64,000 bases of DNA from the NCBI GenBank assembly GCA_029449245.1, contig JANATF010000015.1:806001-870000 (forward strand), in the 5' to 3' direction. The translations under genes and the position numbers were made by a program. The notes beneath the pieces are model-generated. The model saw only the letters and a program-made list of their open reading frames with translations, did not search any database and was not told where the DNA came from. The first letter of the stretch is position 1, and every line of letters starts with the position of its first letter. This DNA comes from Mortierella alpina. Taxonomy: Eukaryota > Mortierellomycota > Mortierellomycetes > Mortierellales > Mortierellaceae. This document shows positions 23,391 to 33,570 of this stretch, piece after piece.

Positions 23391-24113
23391 TGGTTCCCGA
23401 GTCCTTTGGTACAAGTTTTCAGACGATATCCCAAAGTGGCAAAGGTTCAAGTTGTGCTTCAGTATCCTGCATGGTACAATAACTCTTGGCCAACTTTTTT
23501 TTTTTTTTTTTTTGGCGCTAGAATCACTTTCGCTGTCATAGAAAAAAACAACAATCCATTGACGCGTCGGAACGTGTCGTCCGAGCGTCTGGTTGCAGTT
23601 TTTCATGGTCACGGTCATTTTGACGCGACCCCTTGTCCATAACCGTCAAAAAAAAAAAAAAAAAAAAAAGAGGTTGCCTAGTACGTCAGTACTTTTGTTT
23701 CCTATTATTTGTTGCCCTGCAGGAACGCCTCATTCTTTGTGTGGATAAATCAACCCCCTCCAACACCTCCTTGGTTTCGATCTGCGCCCTGTAACCCCTT
23801 TGATATTTTTCGCCATTTGTCCACCCAGTAGTTATTTCCAGTTGTTGACTTGATCTATGCTTGGTACGGTAGAGTCCTTCCGAACTTTCAAGGCGAGGGA
23901 CCGAGGATCTCAGCACTGATCAAATGAGAAAATGTTATGCATGACAACGCCGACGGATGTTCAGCAAGAGCTCCCGATACTATAGAGTCGGCAGCTTGAC
24001 TTCATGATATATATGCCTTGAAATCGTTATGCACTGGTGCATATATATATTTTCGAAAAAAGGAAAAGAGAACAAGTCGTTGCTTTTGAACAACTGAGTG
24101 TGGGATGAGGTTT
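23391..24113. other. Gene-free stretch with homopolymer A/T tracts
   Basis: This 723-nt region lies between the Hsp70 pseudogene and GDT1. A T run of about 20 sits near 23494-23513 and an A run of about 22 near 23648-23669, with AT-rich sequence and (TA)n at 24008-24050. No coding content was recognised. Confidence 0.6.
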
Positions 24114-25707
24114 CTATACATCATAAATGGATTCGTACAATGACACGACGGCAAAGATCTCAAAGACGACAGCACCAGCCAGCGTAACTAGGAAGCAAAC
24201 AGCAAGAAAATAGACAAAATTAGCACAATGAACCTTTGTGCTGATCGCCACTTTTGAGGGGGGGGGGGGGGGGGGGGGGGCAGCTATGGTGACATACCTG
24301 TGCGCACAGAAATCTTGGATGCCAGCATCCTGCCTCCGATGACGGCAACGCCAGTGCACATGGAGTGACCAAGCACTGCTCCAATGGACACCCAGACCAT
24401 GTTCTAATAGAGTGAATGAATGAATGCCGATGATGTTAGAAGACCCGTTATGGAGGCGAGGAGGACGACTTAAAAATGACATATGTGCATTCATAAAAGT
24501 GCATGGATGAGAGAGGCCTTACATGTGCAGCAGCCAGGGCGATGGTAGCGATTTGTGACCGATCACCCCACTCTGCCAGAAAAGTCATGACAAAGGTCTG
24601 CACAAAGACGGGCGAGAACAAGAGCTGGAAGAGGTTGATCAAGCCCGAGGATTCCTTCTTTTTCGAGCCCTCCTTGTGTGCAGGTCCCATGCCAACCAGG
24701 TTGCTGCTGTCCTCTGCATTCTCATCCGTGTTGGCAGAGGTGGTCGCTGCACCAGCCTCGGCCCTCTGCAACAGCTCCAGATCTTCCTTGTCCTGCAGTT
24801 CCTGGGTCACCTCCTCGAGCTCATGCTTTGCGTCTTCTTCAGTCATGTAGTAGCCATCATAGAACATGCGGATGCCGAAGCAAAAGAAGAGAAGCGCGGC
24901 CAAGTAGTTGGTATAGGTTCGAGGGATCAGGTTCGGGACGGCATGACCAAAGGCAGCTGAGAGGACTGACATGATGGCGAGGGCGGACAATGCAGCCGAG
25001 AAGACGAGCAGTCGGGGGTGCTTCATGGCCATGATGGCAGCAATCAAGAAGGTTTTGTCGCCAATTTCCGAGACCATGATCATGGCAAGAGACAAGAAGA
25101 AGGACTGGGTCTCCTCTGAGCTCAGATCCATGCTGCCCACTTGATTTGGTAACGAGTCGGTCGAGTCGGTCGAGTCGTCGTAGTTGCTGAACTCGTCCAC
25201 GTTTTTGCTGCGGTCTCCTCCTGCCTTTCTAAACGATCCTGCAGCGCCTTCAAAGTCGTTGCCGAGGTCAGCAGGGTACTAGAGGAATCAGGGACCCCAA
25301 GGAAGGGGTTTTTTTTAGGTTAGATAAGAATGCCTGCTCGGATCGAAACAACAAAACTCCGAGAGATAAAAAATAGTAGCAGGGAAGCAGGCAAGAGTGC
25401 ACACTCGGACACACTTCGAAGCCAAGGCATCTGCTGCTGCTGCTGCTGCTGCTATTTTTCCGAACTAAGCATCGAGCCATTGTCCATAGACATGTGTCTT
25501 CATCCAAGTCCAGATTGCAGTGGCTGGATGAGGAGCTGATCAGATGACAAGGTTTGATGCATGATGAAAGCTTACTTTGTCTAGATCATCGCCACGTGTG
25601 ACCAGAGATGCAGCGTTGGCAGCATTATGGGTGGAGGAGAGGTAGAGACAGGCCAGACAGAGGGCAAGGACGATGGCCAGGACTTTAGATCTCGGCAATC
25701 TGGTCAT
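24114..25707 (-). CDS. GDT1: GDT1/TMEM165 family (UPF0016) Mn2+/Ca2+ transporter
   Basis: Exons 25707-25576, 25278-24523, 24403-24298 and 24187-24114 give 355 aa. The start MTRLPRSK leads into a hydrophobic segment that reads as a cleaved signal peptide ending around NAANA. The two signature motifs of the UPF0016 family are both intact: E115-IGDKT and E280-WGDRSQ. They sit in two homologous blocks of three membrane helices, joined by an acidic coiled-coil-like loop (about 190-245). Members exchange Mn2+ or Ca2+ for protons; yeast Gdt1 and human TMEM165 do so in the Golgi to support glycosylation, so a Golgi location is inferred here. The C-terminal repeat ends GHSMCTGVAVIGGRMLASK and a last helix. 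Intron 1 holds a CAG-type triplet run and intron 3 a very long C run on the sense strand. The gene is divergent from the NIPA gene. Confidence 0.95.
24258..24280. repeat. Uninterrupted G homopolymer (23 nt) in GDT1 intron 3
   Basis: The plus strand shows 23 consecutive G; the GDT1 pre-mRNA therefore carries 23 C about 18 nt after the donor at 24297. It is by far the longest G/C homopolymer in the window; the other long runs are A or T. Confidence 0.95.
25431..25453. repeat. CTG/CAG trinucleotide microsatellite in GDT1 intron 1
   Basis: Between seven and eight CTG units on the plus strand, read as CAG/GCA in the GDT1 transcript, inside intron 1 (25575-25279). Confidence 0.9.
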
Positions 25708-28184
25708 GGTGCACGGCTAGATAGGGCGGGAGTCAGCGTTGGCAAGGGTGTCTGTCTGCAAGGTAGACAATCGGAGGCAGGGGTGGAGGTCAAGATGGGA
25801 CGACGGCGATGTAGACAAGGAACAAGGCACGATGGATCAGAAAAGAAGATGCGCAAGGGCCGGAACAAGGGGCGCGGGGATATGGACAAGCCAGAGGGAG
25901 ACTCGTCGGTGCAACAGAGGCGTGTGGTGGAGAGAAGGAGAGAGATGAGAATTGAGATGAGGATTAGGGGCAGCGATAAAAAAAAAAAGGACACAGAAAA
26001 AAACGAGTGGTCGCACAAGTGGGGAGATAAAAAGGTCGCCCAACCCTCCCTAACTGCACAACCGCTGCTATTCTTAGCCATTGGACGTGGCAGACAAGAT
26101 CTGAAGCAGGGAGTCACTGCCTTACAAGATCAAGGTCGTGGCAACAACGTTACCACCCATTGTCGGAATTAGTATCTCATTGCCATAGCTTGTCGGTTTT
26201 GCACAGGACAAGGCGATCGACTATGAGCGAGGCCCACAACTTGTACCCACAAAAAATACAAGCAATCAAGCCGCAAGGCATTTGCAACACCCGTGCACCT
26301 GCAGCGTCCTACCTATCTTCAGTCTGGGAACACGGCCGGATGCTTCCCCTGGATGATGTCGATGTCCAGTAGCTCCTGCGGCCACAAGGACAACCAGTCA
26401 AATGTCAAGTGCTCCAACTTCTGTATCAGGATTCACCGAGGCAGTGCTGGCGCCTACAACTTTGACTATGCAAACCAAGAACCTGCCCATGCTCAACCCC
26501 GGCCAAGGGCAAGTTCGACGCGGTACTGGAGGTATCTGCATAGTAGATATTGGCTGTACCGACAACCTTTGTTGGATTGATTTCTAACAGTAAGCAACGC
26601 GATATGACCGAATGAGTGTGCGACGCAAACAACGAGCGAGCACCTTTCTACAATTTATTTTCGTTTGCTTCTCTCCTGCACACCGGTGCTATTTCTGTAT
26701 GGAGCATGGCTGTGCACTGCGACATTTGGGTCAAATAACCTTCGCATTCGGCACCCACACACGCTCAGAGTAATGTACCAACTGCTACATGTTCATCTGT
26801 ATCGAAAGCAAGACGGAAAAAGGGGGAGCAAAGGAGGAACAGTCTTACGTGAATTTAAAGAAACCATGACCGTGGATGTTCCGTGTTTCAACACGCAAGG
26901 AGGAGAATCGAACTCTTTGCAGCCTTTCCGTGGCGCAATTGCCTTGCGAGTTGATAACGCAGATCGTCCAGACGACGCGGCACCACATGCACAAGTTCGA
27001 CGCCGAGCAGCCTACAAATGCATCCTGCGTGTGTACCGAGAAGTACAGTACAGGACATGTATGTACAGGAGTCTACATGGCGTCAGCGTCAGCAACGCAA
27101 GGTTTTTGCTAATATTAACTTGCATTTCAACTGTGTGGGGAAAGGAAGGATTAGAAACATTCTTTCGGGACCCGGAGAAGGGGGCGTTTGAAGTGGGCGT
27201 TGAGCTGGAGAGCTGGAGAGTTGAGTGCGTCTGCCGATCATGCGTGCTCATGCATCGGGCTGTAGCCGCATCCTTGTCGAGTGCGTGCTTTGCTTGCGAC
27301 AAGGGTCAAGTCAGACGGGCAGGGGTGTTGCGGTGTGATGTCCTATACCGAAGGAACAGATTCCCACCCCCCCCTTTTTTTTTGGGCTTGATCACTGTTG
27401 CTAGAGTTGCAACAAGCAAGATCGCCCAGCTCAGGCTCGGCCTATTCTTAGGCCAGATCACCACGCATCCACCACCACAGCGGTGCAGTGGCCTGATGAG
27501 AGAGCCAGTGGCCACGTTCACGCAGAGGTCGCTGCAGTGGACGTGAAAACACACAATATCCAATACACTAAGTATATTGCAAGCGAGCGATCAAGGCAAC
27601 CACCGAGACGCTGCACACCCTGCTGGGGCGTGATTCCCGTCGAGTCCCCTCCCATCCTTTTTTTGATTCCTCTTCTGATTCCTCTTCTGATTCCTCTTCT
27701 TGATTCCTTCTCCTCCTCGCCCTTTTCCCTTTTTTTTTTTTTTCTCTCTCTCTCTCTCTCTCTCGTTGTGTCTCCTGTCCCCCATCCACACCCCCACAAC
27801 ATACACACACCTCTTTATTAATTTTATATTTTTTTTTTTCTTTCAATCTCCTGTCGCATTCATCTCCCTCGCACCTGTACAGTCTGTCACGATCCACCCT
27901 CTGCAATCGAGAAACGCTACATTCCCATCGACCCAAGCGCATCCATATCCTGTTATTCTCTGCTCCTGCCTGTCTGCCAACATAATCAGCACCAGTGACA
28001 AGAACAAGACAAAAGAAAAAGAACCACGCTTCACACAACCTCAGCACTCTCTCTACATATATACACTTTTCATTCCAGCCGTCATTGTTCCGTTGCTTGC
28101 GTTCGACCCTTCTGATTAACGACCCCGCCAGACACACCCTTCAACCACACTCTCTCTCTCTGTCACAAACACACTATCCTCAAG
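25708..28184. other. Large gene-poor region between GDT1 and the NIPA gene
   Basis: This 2477-nt region contains both upstream regions of a divergent pair. The first part (25708-26100) is purine-rich. The middle (26160-27550) has open frames up to 293 codons (26665-27546), but their translations are rich in Arg, Cys and His, lack any motif I recognise, and have no convincing splice structure. From about 27650 it becomes strongly pyrimidine-rich, with ATTCCTCTTCTG units (27664-27700), a T13/CT run (27730-27764), a (CA)n tract (27786-27811) and another CT run (28150-28162) leading to the NIPA ATG. No RNA gene was recognised. Confidence 0.55.
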
Positions 28185-30899
28185 ATGTCAAGTCCAGACG
28201 AAAGCAGCATCGCCTCGCTGGATGCTCAGCACGACAAGTACGTGGGGCTCATGCTGGCCGTGTCCTCATCACTTATGATCGGCATCTCCTTTGTCATCAC
28301 CAAGAAGGGCCTCATCGACTCGACCAGCAGACACGGTGGCCATGGCTCTGCATCAGATCAGTATCTCTTCCTCAAGAATCCCATCTGGCTACTCGGCATG
28401 CTCACCAGTACGAACCAAAAAAAAGAAAAGAAAAAAATAGCTTGTTCATAACGTGGCCACGTCTCAGATTGACTAGACTCACCTTCGGGGAGTTTAGCCT
28501 TGTTGCTGACATTTCGCTTTCAACCGCTGTCGCTGACCTTTGTCTCTTCTCTTACGTGCCCTTCTAGTGGCGGCCGGAGAGATTGCAAACTTTGCTGCAT
28601 ATTCGTTTGCACCAGCCATCCTAGTGACCCCGCTCGGAGCCCTCAGTGTGATTATTGGGTATGTTATCGAGTCCTCGCCGCAATTGTGCTTAAGCCAAAG
28701 GAACATCAAACGGACCGCGGATACCACCGGCGAAGCTCGCTGTACCCATGCAGGCAGTATGCACGCAAATACAGAGCTTTTTCAGCAATTCATTGACTTG
28801 TACACACACAAAAAAAAAAAAGGCAGCAGACTTGGGAATCGAAGAGAAGAAAGAGCAGACACAAAGGCGGCTGGGATCAGAACAAAGAGCCACCTCATTG
28901 AGCAACACTGTGGTTTACAAAAAGCGTGTGCTGAACCACCTTTTCTCTCTTTTTAATGCGTTCTAATCATCCTTTGTATATCATGACTTTCCGATGCTAA
29001 TAGCGCCGTGCTCGCCGCATTCTTTCTGCACGAGAAATTGGGCATTGTGGGCAAAGTGGGATGCGCGCTGTGTCTGATCGGATCGGTCGTGATTGTGCTC
29101 CATGCACCCGAGGAAAAGGATATTACCTCTGTTGACGAGATCCTGAACTACGCCCTGCAGCCTGGTAAGCAACTCATAGTTTTGAACCCTTCTTTCACTC
29201 CACTTGCGGCTCGCAGGGAGTGGATGAACAGCACTGAACAGCAGCAGATACTGGGATCAAGATACCATATCAGCCTACCGAGCATCCACAGAGCAAAAAG
29301 GAAAAAGTCAGTACCAAGGATGATCCAGAAGCAGGAGGTCTACCCAATTACAGTATCGACAAGGGAAACTTGTGAATTCGGGAGCAGGAACAGAGCGATC
29401 GTTGGTGTTGTTGTTTTGTGTTTGGTTTTCACATTACTACTCTAGTGTTTCTATGGGTTGTTTTTGTTACTGGATGACTGGAGCATGGGCCGGCACGCTT
29501 AATTGCACGTGCTCTCAAGCTGCTCAGGTCACACAATGTGGGCGCAACAGCAGTTCAATAGAACGCCAGGAGTCCCACGGACAGAAATAACGAGCTATCG
29601 ACTACCGGCCTTCTAGAGGGACCAGGAATATATGGGATGGTTTTTTTCTATTTCTGTGGGGAGGTGGGCAATGGGATCGAGAAATTATTCTTTTGCGGAC
29701 AGAATGGGCTGTTGTGCATGGCCGGATATTCAGGGTTTTGTTGGACCGAACGCCCTATTCTCCGCTGAGCACGTCGGAAAGCAAAAAAAAAAATCAAGTA
29801 CATGTCGTCCCAAACCCTACAGCCTTACAGCCTTGGACTGTGGCGCTCACCCCTTCCAGGAACAGTCCCATGGACGTACTGATGCATGAAGGGACGTCCT
29901 GGAAAGAGAACACAAAATCGCGGACCAGACAAAACGGTATCGACGCACGGAGTGCAATCAATAGGCGAAGCAGGACACGGAGCCCCAACAACAACAAAAA
30001 GAATTCGTTCTCATCCTTCTATGCAAAGGATGGCTCACTTGCATTAGTTTTTACTGACATTTTTTTTTTTTTTTATATTTTACTTCCGTTAGCATTCATG
30101 ATGTATAGCTTGTTTGTGCTGGGCTTTTCAACGTTCATGATCTATCGGGTGGTTCCAAAGTGGGGCAACAAGAGCCCTCTCGTCAACATCTCTATCTGCT
30201 CGTTCGTCGGCTCCATCACCGTCATGGCATCCAAGGGCTTCGGAATCGCACTCAAGCTGACTTTTGCTGGTTCAAATCAGCTGACGCATCCTTCCACCTA
30301 CGTGTTTGCCATCCTGGTCGGCGTGTGTATTGTTGTCCAGATGAATTACTTCAACAAGGCCTTGGACATGTTTTCGACCAACGTGTAAAGTTTTGTTGCT
30401 GCTTGCATTTGTCCTATCGTCTCATCACCAAGTGATTTTACTTTCTAAATGTCATTAACGTTCGACTCTTTCAATGTTTTTCTTTTTTTTTTTGCATCTT
30501 GTTAGTGTCATGCCTATCTACTATGTCATGTTCACAACAGCGACCATCACAGCATCCGTGATTCTATTCCAAGGATTCAACACCACCTCGACGGTGAACG
30601 TGGTCTCGCTCTTTTGCGGGTTTGGTACCATCTTTTCGGGTGTGCTCCTGCTCAACAATGCTCAGCACCCTGTCGTGGAGTCTCATGGAAAGAGTGGGAC
30701 GATCACGAATGGCGCAGGCGGACATGGATTTGCAGATAGGAGAACGTCTCGAGAGTCGACGTTGCTGAGCGCGTTCGATGAGGAAAGTCTAGGCCTCACT
30801 CAATTGAGGGAAGAGGATGACGAGGATGATGAGTTGACAGAAGATGAGGACGCGAGAGTACGCATGATGGGCTCCGGGGGTCATTCACATCACCACTGA
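28185..30899 (+). CDS. NIPA-type magnesium transporter
   Basis: Exons 28185-28407, 28568-28658, 29004-29164, 30093-30384 and 30506-30899 give 386 aa. Family hallmarks of the Mg_trans_NIPA group (drug/metabolite transporter superfamily) are [18 protein letters not shown], a KNPIWLLGM turn, [41 protein letters not shown], and in the second half [18 protein letters not shown] and [14 protein letters not shown]. Nine hydrophobic segments can be traced. NIPA proteins carry Mg2+ and related divalent cations across plasma and endosomal membranes. The C-terminus is an acidic cytosolic tail ending in a His cluster (GGHSHHH). Intron 3 (29165-30092) is 928 nt, about ten times the local norm, and intron 2 is 345 nt; the exons on both sides join in frame and continue the family alignment, so the long intron is well supported. 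Confidence 0.94.
29165..30092 (+). other. Long intron 3 of the NIPA gene
   Basis: This 928-nt intron has donor GTAAGC and acceptor TTCCGTTAG after a T14 run. It contains no recognisable exon, RNA gene or repeat on inspection; open frames inside it (29632-29889, 29693-30092) lack family motifs. Confidence 0.75.
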
Positions 30900-31357
30900 G
30901 TTGAGGGGAAAACACACGGGAGAAGGGCGTAACCTATCGGCCTAGATGGACTCTTACACGTGGGTGTGTGTGTCGCTAGAAAGAGAGAGAGAGAGGGAGG
31001 GAGGGTCGATATGAAGGATGGAAAACAAAGACCATGGAAAACTCGAAAAGAAAAATACACCCACCCACACACACACACAGATACATTGGATAAAAGAAAA
31101 AAAAAGGATATCAAGTATGTCATGACTGTAACGAAAACACCATAAAAATATGGACACTACACATTAAAACGTTCATATCAAAACATAAAAAAAAATAGAT
31201 GGGGTTTGAACATTACTGTGGCCGCTGCTGGTCTTTTGTCAAAGAGACGGGTTAGGCACGAGGGCTTCAAACACACGGCACCAAGAGACGGATGATTATG
31301 AGATGGATTTTATGTAAAGTATGTGCGTGTTGGTGTGATATGTAAAGCTAGTTATTA
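30900..31357. other. Convergent 3' region of the NIPA and MFS genes
   Basis: This 458-nt region holds both 3' untranslated ends. It has (GA)n and (CA)n tracts near 30978-31000 and 31058-31080 and A-rich sequence around 31140-31195. No gene seen. Confidence 0.6.
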
Positions 31358-33570
31358 TTATTCATAGTCCTCCTTCTCATAGAGGTTGTTGTTATGAAAA
31401 GGTCGCTCCTTCTCCATCTGCCGAGCCGCATAGTCATCCTCGCCCGAGAGCTCCTCCAGGGTCTTGCCCATGGTCTCTGGAACAAAGTACGTAAACAGCA
31501 GGCCAATAAACATGAACAGCGCAAAGATCTGGAGCAATTGCGGGATGAACGCGTTCTTGCCACCCCGGTCCTTCATGCTCGAGAACCCAATCTGAGCCAC
31601 GATCGCTCCCAGCTTGCCCATACCGGCCGAGATGCCATGCCCCGTAGATCGGAACCGCGTCGGAAAGACCTCTCCCGGGATAATAAACGTGGTCGCATTC
31701 GGTCCAAAGTTCTGAAAGAACTGCGTCGCTGCAAAGAGAAACACAAACAGCACGGGCGAGAGGTTCCGGATAGGGTTGTACGCGAACCCGAGGACGCAAA
31801 AGAGGAAGCACGACATGACAAAGCCAATGACCTGGATCTTGATCCGCCCAAGACGCTCGATCGTGAAGACAGTCACCCAGTAACCTGGGATAGCCCCCAG
31901 CAGAACAATGATGACCTGCCCGACCGTAGCGTTCCACATGCGATGGTAAGCGTCCGTCTCGTCATCCACCCCAAAGTGGATCGTCGATAGAATGAACGTG
32001 TTGTTGAGTCCGATCCCGTAAAAGGCCACATCCAGGGCAAACCAGGTCATCGAGGTGCCCAATAGAACCTTGAACGTCTCCCAGCGAGAGAAATAGCGGG
32101 CGAAATCTCGAAAGGTACTGGCGTGCGATACTCTTGAGTGGTGGTGGTCTTTTGGGTTGTAAAACATGTTGTACGATTGGTTAGGCGCTGGATCGTTTGG
32201 GATGCCCATTTCGCGGTCGTTGGATCGACCACCACCACCACCACCATTGCTCTTGCGAGGGTAGATGATGTTGAACTGTGTATTCCGGTCTTCCACCACA
32301 TCGCGATCACTTTGGAGTGCATTTCGTGTCTTTAGGACCGTGTTCACGTCGCGCTCAGCCTTGTTCAGGTTGTTCTCCACATCCATCACGAATCGTGGCG
32401 TCTCTGGGATCGTCAGACGGAAATAGACCGCTACCAATGCGGGCACACAGCCGAGTCCGATCAGACACCGCCAGACATAATCCAGGTTCTGTGGGTTCTG
32501 TTCGATTAGGCCGCGAAAGCATAACAAAAGGACAATGGCGACCATGCCTGTAGTCAGATAGCCGAACCCTTGCATCGCAAAGACTGCAGCCATCATGGCA
32601 CCGCGTCGATTCGTGGTCGCAAACTCGGAGGTGATCACGGCCGAGAGCGGATAGTCGCCTCCGACACCGATGCCGAGGATAAACCGCCAGATGATGATGC
32701 CCATGGGAAGTGAGAGTGCATAACTGTCGCCGCAGAGACATTGACCAAACGTGGCCACGATAATGATGACCAGCTCGATACCGTACATCTGTATTTGATA
32801 TAGATAGGAGTAAGCGGGTGGTAGTGGTTTTTGTTTAAATGTTAGCAAGAAAAAAAAAGGGAGAGGGCATCATCTTGCTTCCTTTGTCTGTTTGTGGGTG
32901 TGTGCGTTGTGGGTGTGTGTGTGTGTGTATGTGAGCGTGGGTAAGGAGCGTCTGTGAGCGAGTTTGATATCAGGTTTGAGCACTTTACCCGCTTGCGGCC
33001 CAGCTTGTCAGCCAGGTACCCAAAGCCGATCTGGCCGATAAACGTGCCGATGGAGGCCGAGATCTTGAGTCCCAGATCAATATCTGGAGGCACAGCGTTG
33101 CTGCGGTCGCTAAAGTAGACAAAGCCCAGCATGGGCGAGACCAGGTTGATGGCAAACAGATCGTATGCGTCCGTAAAGAACCCCACGCCCGCGACCATGC
33201 ACGCTCGCACATGGAACCATCCAAATTCGGCATTGTCGATTTTGGCCAGCGTATCAAGTCGGCGTTTCCTTGGGTCATCATTGTACACACTTGCTCGAGA
33301 GAAAGACGATGTCGTCGCTATGGGCTGCTCGTTCGAGCCTTCGCCTTGGTCTCCACCAAGACTGTTGTATGGCTGTCGTGAGCCAGGCGAGTAGGGCGAT
33401 GGAGAGTAGGATGAAGGTGGGTAGGATGGAGAGGTGGGAGAGGATGCATGATGGGCACGCGAGCGGTCGTTGGGCGGGTCGTTGGAGAGGTTGCGCGACT
33501 GATTCCGTGGAGGCGGACGCAGGGTCGGGCGATAGGGCTGTGGTGAGGATGCTGGCCGCAGCTCGCTCAT
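31358..33570 (-). CDS. MFS transporter of the phosphate:H+ symporter type (PHO84-like)
   Basis: Exons 33570-32989 and 32788-31358 (GT-AG intron of 200 nt) give 670 aa. After a Pro/Ser-rich cytosolic N-terminus of about 115 residues, twelve membrane helices follow in a 6+6 pattern. Helix 1 contains GVGFFTDAYDLFAINLV and helix 4 GIGVGGDYPLSAVITSE, including the Asp that lines the phosphate site in the phosphate permease family. The loop DKLGRKR is the MFS signature, split from helix 3 by the intron. The second half has FFQNFGPNATTFIIPGEVF and RFRSTGHGISAG, also typical of this family. A central loop is unusually long, with a six-glycine run and NDREM. The C-terminal PETMGKTLEELS is the conserved sugar/phosphate transporter end. 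Inorganic phosphate uptake is the likely role; glycerophosphoinositol transport (Git1 type) is an alternative I cannot exclude. Confidence 0.88.

Noticed and set aside
23494-23669. Hsp70 fragment as a recent retrocopy because of nearby A/T tracts
   Set aside because: The tracts lie upstream of the fragment on its own strand, not at its 3' end, and no target-site duplication was visible.
26665-27546. 293-codon plus-strand frame between GDT1 and NIPA
   Set aside because: No recognisable domain, atypical Cys/Arg/His composition and no promoter-like start; kept only as part of an unassigned region.
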